Part shown: positions 5,818 through 10,877 of the stretch, in pieces
Position numbering within the stretch: position 1 is the stretch's first letter
How the letters are laid out: the number at the start of each line of letters is the position of its first letter
From: CAZDHT01 sp964505325
Lineage (GTDB): Bacteria; Planctomycetota; PUPC01
DNA length: 10,877 bases
Assembly (NCBI GenBank): GCA_964505325.1
Contig: CAZDHT010000191.1
Span: forward strand, 1 to 10,877
Direction: 5' to 3'
Notes under the pieces: model-generated
Database searches by the model: none
Told to the model about the DNA's origin: nothing
Seen by the model: the letters and a program-made list of their open reading frames with translations, nothing else
Program-made: the position numbers and the translations under genes

Positions 5818-8472
5818 CTATGGCTTCTTGAGTGCGGGGCTGACAACCACCAGCGCCCGCCGGGTCAAGTACTTCCGCGCCACGCGGAGCACGTCCTGGC
5901 GCGTAACGGCGTTCACCTGCTCGGCGAACTCCTCGGACCCGTCGTAGCCGAGCCCGTAGAGCTCGTCGAGGGCTGCGGTGGCGGCGAGCGCGGCGTTGGT
6001 CTGCCGGCCGAGCAGCTCGACCGTGATGGCCATCTTCTTCGCCCGCTCGAACTCGTCCTCGGGCACCAGCCCGCTCTTCGCCCGCTCGACGTTCTTGTCG
6101 TAGATCCGGACGACCTCGTCCACCTTGTCCGGAGGGGTCATGGCGTAGATTCCGAAATAGCCGGGGCTGCGCAGGCCGAGGAAGCTGTACGCATGGACCA
6201 CGTAAACCAATCCCTTGCCGCGCAACTCGCCGTGGAGCCAGCCGCCTGGCAGGCTGATGCCCGACATCACGCCGTCCAGCACCAGCAGAGCGTAGCGGTC
6301 CTTCCGGTCGGTCATCTTGCACGTGGGATACGCGGCATAAACGAGCGCCGTTCCCGGCTTGCCGCTTCTCTTTGAGGCACGGACGTCCTTGGTCAGTGGC
6401 TTGTCCACGGGGACATCGGCCGTCGCCCCTTTGCCCGGCGGCAGGCCGCCCAAGAGCTTCGCGGCGAGCCGCTTCGCCTTCTCGACGTCCACGTCACCAA
6501 AGATCGCGACCACGCCGTTCGGGCCGGTGCAGGCGCGCCGGTGGTACGCCGCGAGGGTCCCGCTCGTCATCGCTTTCACGGAGTCGGGCGTGCCCAGTCG
6601 GTTCAGGCGGTAGGGCGACACCCTGAAGAGGGTCCGGCGCAGGAGCTGGTAGCCTTCCTGGTACAAGCTGTCGTTCTGGCGGGCGATGGCGTTCAATGTC
6701 CGTTTCTTCGCCTTGTCAAGCTCGCTGGGCGGAAACGCAGGATTTAGAAGGCAGTCGGCAAAGAGCGCGAACCCCGATTCGAAGTCCTCGGCCAGGACAT
6801 CGGCTTTGAGAAAGAACGTGTGGTTGCCTGACCCGCCGCTGATGCTGCCGGCCATGTCGTCGAAGGCCTTCGAGATGTCCAGCGCGGTGCGGGTCTTCGT
6901 ACCGCGCGTGAGCATCCGGCCGAGGACGTGCGATGTGCCCGCCGTCTTTTCGTCCTCGGCGAGCACGCCGCCGAGGAAGTACGCCTGGATCGTGACGAGC
7001 GGCGCATTCGGGTTCCTCTTGACCAGCACGCGGAGCCCGTTCGGCAGGACGGTCTTCGCGGTCTTTGACGGCGGCAGGGATCGCGCGGCCGGCCCCGTCT
7101 TTGTCGTGCGTTTCGGCCGGACGATCGCGACCGTCAGGTTGTCTTTCGAGATGTACTTCCTGGCCATTTCGCGGATCTCCTCCGCCTTTACGGTGCGGAT
7201 GCCGCGAAGGTACACCTCGTTGAAGAACGGGTTCCCGGTCGAAAGGAAGTTCCCGGCCAGCTCGGCTGCTTGCGCCTGGATCGTCTGGTTGTAGAACACA
7301 TCGGCGGCGATCTTCTGCTTCTTGGCGCGGGCCAGCTCCGCCTCGGTCACCAGATCGCGCTTCAGCTTCTCCAGTTCGGCGAGCACGGCGGCCTTGGCTT
7401 GTTCAATGTTCTCGGGCTTTACCACCATCTGGATCCCCAGGTGGCCGGTCCCGTACCACGGCGTGTAAGACCAACTGGTGACGGAATCGACCAGTTGCTG
7501 CTCCTCGCGGAGCCGCTGCACCAGCCGCGAGCTGCGCCCCTTGGAGAGCACGTAGGACATCACGTCGAGCGGGTACAGGTCGGGGTGGCTGAGCGGAACG
7601 GTACGGAAGCTCATGGCGACGTACGCTCCCTTCACGTCCATCTCGGTCTCGGCGCGGCGCATGCCCTGCTGCGGCGGGTCGTCGCGCGGGACGACCGTGA
7701 CCCGTCCGCTCGGCTTCGCATCCTTGAACAGGTCCGCGATGCGGTCGGCGATCTTGGCCGCGTCGAAGTCGCCCACCGCCACGACCACCATGTTGTCCGG
7801 CGTGTACATCCGCCGGTAGTACTTGACCACGTCGTCGCGGGTCAGCTTCAGGAACAGGTCCTTGTATCCGATGACCGGGTGGCGTGCGGGATGGAAGGAG
7901 AACATCGTTTTTTCGGCGAGCCGCCAAAGGACGCGGTCGTGCTCGGTCAGGCCCTTCTCGATCTCGCGCTGGATGACCTTGCGCTCGCGGTCGTACTCCT
8001 CCTGCTTGATGGCCGCGTTCTGCATCCAGTCCGCGATCAGTTGCAGAGCGGTATCGAAGTTCTCGCCCTTGGTCGTGCGGATGTAATACGCCGTGCGGTC
8101 GGTGGAGGTGTACGCGTTGGTCACTCCGCCCAGCGCATCGAGGATCTTCTCGGTCTCCTTCTCCGGCCGGGTCTTGGTCGTGCCGCCCGAGACAAGATGC
8201 TCGCAGAAGTGAGAGATACCCGCACCCATGTATTCCTGCTCGAAGATGCTCCCCGCGCGCACCGTCGCCTGCACGACGGCGATGGGCGCGGCGTGGTTCT
8301 CCTGACACAGGATCGTCAGGCCGTTGTCGAGCACCCTCTTGGCGAAGCCGGCCCGCGGTGTGGCGAGCGACGGCGGCGACGTCATCTCCGCGACCCGGCC
8401 GCCGGGCGCCGAACAGCCCGCCGCGGTGACGGCCAACACAAGGAGCCCGGGCATCCATTTGAGCGTTGTCAT
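5818..8472 (-). CDS. M16 family zinc metallopeptidase, lipoprotein, two fused halves
   Basis: The protein has 884 residues. The N-terminus has a hydrophobic stretch ending TAAGC with Cys20, a plausible though not ideal lipobox, so it is probably a lipid-anchored envelope protein. The first half (about 44-455) has the inverted zinc motif HFCEH (88-92) and the third ligand Glu170 in ERKVIQREIE, 77 residues further on, as expected for HXXEH-X76-E peptidases. The second half (about 472-880) repeats the fold, but the zinc motif has become HVLGR (515-519). It keeps the Arg751/Tyr757 pair (RGKGLVY) that positions substrate, while the matching place in the first half is RLREEQQLVD with Asp329 for Tyr. 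Together they form one composite site, as in pitrilysin-like clamshells or fused M16B pairs. It probably degrades peptides or small unfolded proteins outside the cytoplasm. It follows the glycoside hydrolase gene after 76 bases. Confidence 0.93.
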   Translation of the reverse strand: MTTLKWMPGLLVLAVTAAGCSAPGGRVAEMTSPPSLATPRAGFAKRVLDNGLTILCQENHAAPIAVVQATVRAGSIFEQEYMGAGISHFCEHLVSGGTTKTRPEKETEKILDALGGVTNAYTSTDRTAYYIRTTKGENFDTALQLIADWMQNAAIKQEEYDRERKVIQREIEKGLTEHDRVLWRLAEKTMFSFHPARHPVIGYKDLFLKLTRDDVVKYYRRMYTPDNMVVVAVGDFDAAKIADRIADLFKDAKPSGRVTVVPRDDPPQQGMRRAETEMDVKGAYVAMSFRTVPLSHPDLYPLDVMSYVLSKGRSSRLVQRLREEQQLVDSVTSWSYTPWYGTGHLGIQMVVKPENIEQAKAAVLAELEKLKRDLVTEAELARAKKQKIAADVFYNQTIQAQAAELAGNFLSTGNPFFNEVYLRGIRTVKAEEIREMARKYISKDNLTVAIVRPKRTTKTGPAARSLPPSKTAKTVLPNGLRVLVKRNPNAPLVTIQAYFLGGVLAEDEKTAGTSHVLGRMLTRGTKTRTALDISKAFDDMAGSISGGSGNHTFFLKADVLAEDFESGFALFADCLLNPAFPPSELDKAKKRTLNAIARQNDSLYQEGYQLLRRTLFRVSPYRLNRLGTPDSVKAMTSGTLAAYHRRACTGPNGVVAIFGDVDVEKAKRLAAKLLGGLPPGKGATADVPVDKPLTKDVRASKRSGKPGTALVYAAYPTCKMTDRKDRYALLVLDGVMSGISLPGGWLHGELRGKGLVYVVHAYSFLGLRSPGYFGIYAMTPPDKVDEVVRIYDKNVERAKSGLVPEDEFERAKKMAITVELLGRQTNAALAATAALDELYGLGYDGSEEFAEQVNAVTRQDVLRVARKYLTRRALVVVSPALKKP

Positions 8473-8483
8473 CTCTCTCTGTG

Positions 8484-8489
8484 CTCCTT
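8484..8489 (-). promoter_or_regulatory. Ribosome binding site of the M16 gene
   Basis: On the minus strand AAGGAG precedes the ATG (8470-8472) by 11 bases, separated by a purine-rich CACAGAGAGAG spacer. It supports this start, which also places the lipoprotein signal at the very N-terminus. Confidence 0.65.
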
Positions 8490-8548
8490 AAGAGCGGACA
8501 GGTCCCTTTCCTCGGTGGGCGACACTTCAGATGGCCGAAGCGTTACCC

Positions 8549-10750
8549 TCAGCGGCCGAACCGTTCGGCGAGCGTCTTCAGTTCCTCGATCATCCGGTCG
8601 TGCTCGGGAGTCGCCGTCTCGATGTTCGCCTTGGGCTCACCACGGAACAACTTGAACGCGATGTCGCCACGGAACGCCGGCACGGGGAACTCAATCCCGC
8701 CGTCCTCGACGTTCCCTTTGATCCGCGAGATGGCGACGCCATCGTACGTGTCCCAGAACTCGATCCAGCAGTCGCCGTCGTTCAACTCATCGAGCGTGAT
8801 CTTCACGTTCTCGCGCGCCAGGCCGGTGGGTGCGAAATTCTTGATGGTGTACGCCGTCTCGAATACCCACCCGTAGGCGCGGTCCGGGCCGAGAAGCACA
8901 TAGGCGATGAACTCCGGCGTGTAGTACGAGTCGTCAAACAGCTTTGCCTGCTTCAGGCCCCACGGGCGCAAATCCTCGCCCGCGATGAATCGGCTGATGC
9001 CCTTGAAGTGGAAGTAGAGGTTGTTCTTGTCGATGTACTTGTCCCACCACCAGTTCATCGCGGTGCCGGCGGACCCGGACAGCAGGCCGATCCACAGGCT
9101 GTTGTGGACGTGCAGCCCGCGCGGGTCGACCGGCCAGGTCGAGTCCTCGTCAACCCAGGCGTACTTCGGGTCGTGGCCGAGTCCGTATTCGCCGATCAGG
9201 ATGGGCTTGCCGGCGTTCTTGCGGCGGCCGATGTCCTCCATCTGCCCTTCGATGGACCGGAACCACCATGCGGTGAACTCGGTCGAGTCCACGTGGTAGA
9301 TGTGGGTCTGCGCGAAGTCGTGGCTGTCAAGATCGAACGCGCCCCGGTAGAACCGGCTGCCGTAGCTGGTGGTGACCATTCGGCCGGTCGGGTCGAGCTG
9401 TTTGACGTACTCGCCCATGTCCTTGTGCCAGGCGGTAACGACGGGATCGGAGAAACCGTCCGTCAGCGCCACTTCGTTCCACAGCTCCCACGCAAACAGG
9501 TGCGGCGAATGGCCGTAACGAGCGATGTAGTACCGCATCCGCTTCTTGAACAGCTCGCGCGCGCGGGGGTGGAGGAAGAACTGCTTTGGCTTCTCGAGGA
9601 AGCCGCCCGCCGCCCGGTTGTACGGGTTTTCGTCCCAACAGGAGTTGTACCGGGTCGAGAATTGTCCGTGCTGCTGGATACACCACATCAGGTAGATGCC
9701 GCGTTCCGCCGCCGTCTCCAGCATCTGGTCGAGCTTCCAGGCGACCTCGGCGCTGTAGAAGCCGAGGCCGTGGTAGTACGGCTGCTTCGCGTTCCAGCTC
9801 CACTCGATGGTCTGGCCCTTGAAGTACGACGCCAGCCAGACCCGCGCCCAGTTCGCGCCGAACTTCTCCATGTTGGCCATGTACAAGGCAAAGTTCACCG
9901 ATCCCATGTCATCGGCCCAGGCGACATTCTGCCCGACCGGAAAGAAGAACGACCCGTCGTCGAACTCGAAATAGCGCGTGTTCCGCTGGCTGACCCGCGC
10001 GAACCCGCGGCCGAGCCGGCCTTTCACGATGAACGTCTGATCGTAGGAATAGGCCGACGCGGTCGGCGTCCGCGCCAGCAGCCGGTACGTGTAGGTCCCT
10101 TCCTCGCGGGGGGTGTAGCGGAGCATCCACGTGCCTTCTTCGGGCCTCTTCTCGATGTATTCGACCATGGGGGTGTTCGGATCGTCCGGGTCCTTTGTCG
10201 GCAAGTCGCGGTCGTCGATCCTGTTCTCGCACGGCACGTACCAGAACGCCGGAACGGTCTGCTGCCTGCCCGAAGGGGTGGTGATGAAAGCGTCGACGGC
10301 AATCTCATCCGGGTCGTACGGGTTCGCAAAGCTCCAACTCAGCTTGAAGGTGACCTGGTACTTCTCCCACTTCTTCCACGCCTTCTCGCGCGGGAACGAC
10401 GGGCTCCAGCCCGGGTCGGCCTTGTCTTCTTCCGGGTCGGGCGGTTCTTCGCCCGGCTCGTCTTGTGGCTCCTGCTCCCGATCCTGCTCTTGATCTTGTT
10501 CAGGCTGCCCTTCCGGAAGGGGCCGGGTGTCTTCATCCGGCTCTTCGTCCCGCAGGGGGTCTTTGGCCAGGATGTCCGTGAACGCGAGGGCGCCCTTGCG
10601 AGTCACCTGATAGTAGGGAACCGTGTGGGGTGCGGCTCCTCGGCCGCGGGTGTAACCTCGCCGTTCGGCCTCGAACTCCAGCACCACGATCCCGACAAGG
10701 AGCAGCAGGAGAAGACCCAGGAGCATGAGACGTATAGTGCGGACCTTCAT
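8549..10750 (-). CDS. Membrane-anchored glycoside hydrolase, DUF5060 plus GH5-like barrel
   Basis: The protein has 733 residues from the ATG at 10748-10750. The frame is open a further 22 codons to a TTG at 10816, but the ATG sits directly before the signal anchor (basic MKVRTIR, hydrophobic 8-25) and is preferred. Order of parts: anchor; acidic Pro/Gln/Glu stalk (64-110); DUF5060-like beta domain (about 124-243) with SFANPYDPDEI and PSGRQQTVPAFWY; (beta/alpha)8 barrel (about 255-600); C-terminal beta domain (about 605-705). In the barrel, FAWELWNEV holds the likely acid/base Glu426 after Asn425, and PILIGEYG holds the likely nucleophile Glu521, the clan GH-A layout. Trp568-570 (NWWWD) probably lines the sugar site. 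It should be a retaining glycosidase on the outer face of the inner membrane or in the periplasm. The lack of a clear cleavage site argues for tethering. Substrate cannot be told. No strong ribosome site is seen before the ATG. It is the first gene of the minus-strand group. Confidence 0.88.
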   Translation of the reverse strand: MKVRTIRLMLLGLLLLLLVGIVVLEFEAERRGYTRGRGAAPHTVPYYQVTRKGALAFTDILAKDPLRDEEPDEDTRPLPEGQPEQDQEQDREQEPQDEPGEEPPDPEEDKADPGWSPSFPREKAWKKWEKYQVTFKLSWSFANPYDPDEIAVDAFITTPSGRQQTVPAFWYVPCENRIDDRDLPTKDPDDPNTPMVEYIEKRPEEGTWMLRYTPREEGTYTYRLLARTPTASAYSYDQTFIVKGRLGRGFARVSQRNTRYFEFDDGSFFFPVGQNVAWADDMGSVNFALYMANMEKFGANWARVWLASYFKGQTIEWSWNAKQPYYHGLGFYSAEVAWKLDQMLETAAERGIYLMWCIQQHGQFSTRYNSCWDENPYNRAAGGFLEKPKQFFLHPRARELFKKRMRYYIARYGHSPHLFAWELWNEVALTDGFSDPVVTAWHKDMGEYVKQLDPTGRMVTTSYGSRFYRGAFDLDSHDFAQTHIYHVDSTEFTAWWFRSIEGQMEDIGRRKNAGKPILIGEYGLGHDPKYAWVDEDSTWPVDPRGLHVHNSLWIGLLSGSAGTAMNWWWDKYIDKNNLYFHFKGISRFIAGEDLRPWGLKQAKLFDDSYYTPEFIAYVLLGPDRAYGWVFETAYTIKNFAPTGLARENVKITLDELNDGDCWIEFWDTYDGVAISRIKGNVEDGGIEFPVPAFRGDIAFKLFRGEPKANIETATPEHDRMIEELKTLAERFGR
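10421..10561 (-). other. Acidic low-complexity stalk of the glycoside hydrolase
   Basis: This codes for residues 64-110. Of 47 residues, 22 are Asp or Glu, 10 Pro, 6 Gln and only 4 Arg or Lys. It lies between the membrane anchor and the DUF5060 domain, so it is probably an extended, highly negative spacer that holds the catalytic part away from the membrane. Confidence 0.8.
10466..10501 (-). repeat. Imperfect 12-base tandem repeat, three units, inside the stalk
   Basis: On the minus strand the units are GAACAAGATCAA, GAGCAGGATCGG and GAGCAGGAGCCA, coding EQDQ, EQDR and EQEP. The in-frame unit length means copy number could change without breaking the gene. Confidence 0.7.
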
Positions 10751-10846
10751 AACTGCTTGCAGGGTACCACGGGCACATGCGGAAATCAATGCCCTGTCGA
10801 GCGATGAGGTGCGCAAGTCCAGCGGTGAGGCGGGATTGAAGGAGCG
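10751..10846. other. Divergent intergenic region
   Basis: These 96 bases separate the minus-strand glycoside hydrolase from a probable plus-strand gene and should hold promoters for both. I see no convincing sigma-70 pair, operator palindrome or riboswitch. The best minus-strand candidate, TTGATT with 17 bases to TACCCT, would put the transcription start almost on the ATG and is weak. Confidence 0.4.
10839..10844 (+). promoter_or_regulatory. Possible ribosome binding site of the right-edge gene
   Basis: AAGGAG lies just 2 bases before the ATG at 10847. The motif is good but the spacing is shorter than usual, so the true start could be further downstream, outside the window. Confidence 0.4.
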
Positions 10847-10877
10847 ATGGACGACAACGAACAGGCCGTGTTGTCAG
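10847..10877 (+). CDS. Probable start of an unidentified gene, cut by window end
   Basis: An ATG after a purine-rich AAGGAG opens a frame reading MDDNEQAVLS to the last base. It points away from the glycoside hydrolase gene, which would make the pair divergent. Ten residues are far too few to name a family; the hydrophilic acidic start suggests a cytoplasmic protein with no signal peptide. The call depends on the ribosome site and the otherwise empty 96-base gap. Confidence 0.45.
   Translation, partial: MDDNEQAVLS

Noticed and set aside
4822..6375. 517-codon plus-strand open frame across the GT-C/M16 junction
   Set aside because: It spans the junction of two well-supported minus-strand genes in their codon register, and its Gln/His/Arg/Glu-rich translation looks like antisense of membrane and peptidase sequence.
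8473..8548. Terminator or promoter in the 76-base gap before the M16 gene
   Set aside because: Only a 4-bp GGAC/GTCC inverted repeat with a 2-base loop and a 2-bp TTCG hairpin are present, with no U-run. No clear -35/-10 pair was found, so read-through from the upstream gene is the simpler view.
8555..8569. 15-base palindrome GCCGAACCGTTCGGC near the end of the glycoside hydrolase gene, as a terminator or operator
   Set aside because: It lies inside the coding sequence, its centre is a single base so a hairpin loop would cost most of the stem, and no U-run follows.
7270..8655. 461-codon plus-strand open frame opposite the first half of the M16 gene
   Set aside because: The zinc motif, lipobox and ribosome site all support the minus strand; the plus frame has no recognisable features.
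10751..10791. Minus-strand promoter TTGATT-17-TACCCT before the glycoside hydrolase
   Set aside because: The -10 matches only three of six consensus bases and would give a leader of just a few bases; not strong enough to call.
8531..10807. 758-codon plus-strand open frame opposite the glycoside hydrolase gene
   Set aside because: The minus strand has the catalytic WNE and GEYG motifs. The plus frame is a codon-aligned shadow, and its hydrophobic tract is the antisense of the acidic stalk.
10751..10816. Longer glycoside hydrolase start at the TTG at 10814-10816
   Set aside because: It would add 22 residues before the signal anchor and use a rare start codon; the ATG at 10748-10750 lies directly before the basic-hydrophobic anchor.

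Overview
The window is GC-rich and almost fully coding, with two short overlaps or near-overlaps between genes and no RNA gene, mobile element or CRISPR array that I can see. It looks like chromosome from a Planctomycetota-type or neighbouring PVC-group bacterium, probably environmental. That assignment is inference. It rests on the gene mix: a very large exported TPR solenoid, a Hanks-type kinase, a DUF5060 glycoside hydrolase and a GT-C glycosyltransferase with a long soluble tail. It also fits the strong avoidance of TTA, CTA and TCA codons.

Left half, plus strand: the end of a cupin protein (3-137), then an exported protein made almost entirely of about 27 TPR repeats of 37 residues (166-3279), then 11 bases later a soluble Hanks-type Ser/Thr kinase (3291-4163) with an altered catalytic loop. 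The tight spacing suggests the TPR and kinase genes are co-transcribed.

Right half, minus strand, read right to left: a membrane-anchored DUF5060/GH5-like glycoside hydrolase with an acidic stalk (8549-10750), a lipoprotein M16 zinc peptidase with two fused halves (5818-8472), and a multi-pass ArnT/PMT-like GT-C glycosyltransferase (4135-5814). The last two are separated by 3 bases and are probably translationally coupled. The minus-strand group meets the plus-strand group tail to tail, and the kinase and glycosyltransferase genes overlap by 29 bases. At the right edge a new plus-strand gene probably begins at 10847.

All three minus-strand products are predicted to act in or outside the cytoplasmic membrane, so a cell-envelope role (glycan trimming, proteolysis, lipid-linked sugar transfer) is a reasonable but untested reading. 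I did not find a clearly new defence or mobile system. The points most worth checking are the kinase's substituted catalytic loop, the cysteine ladder in the TPR solenoid, the complementary degeneration of the two M16 halves, and the glycosidase-peptidase-glycosyltransferase grouping.
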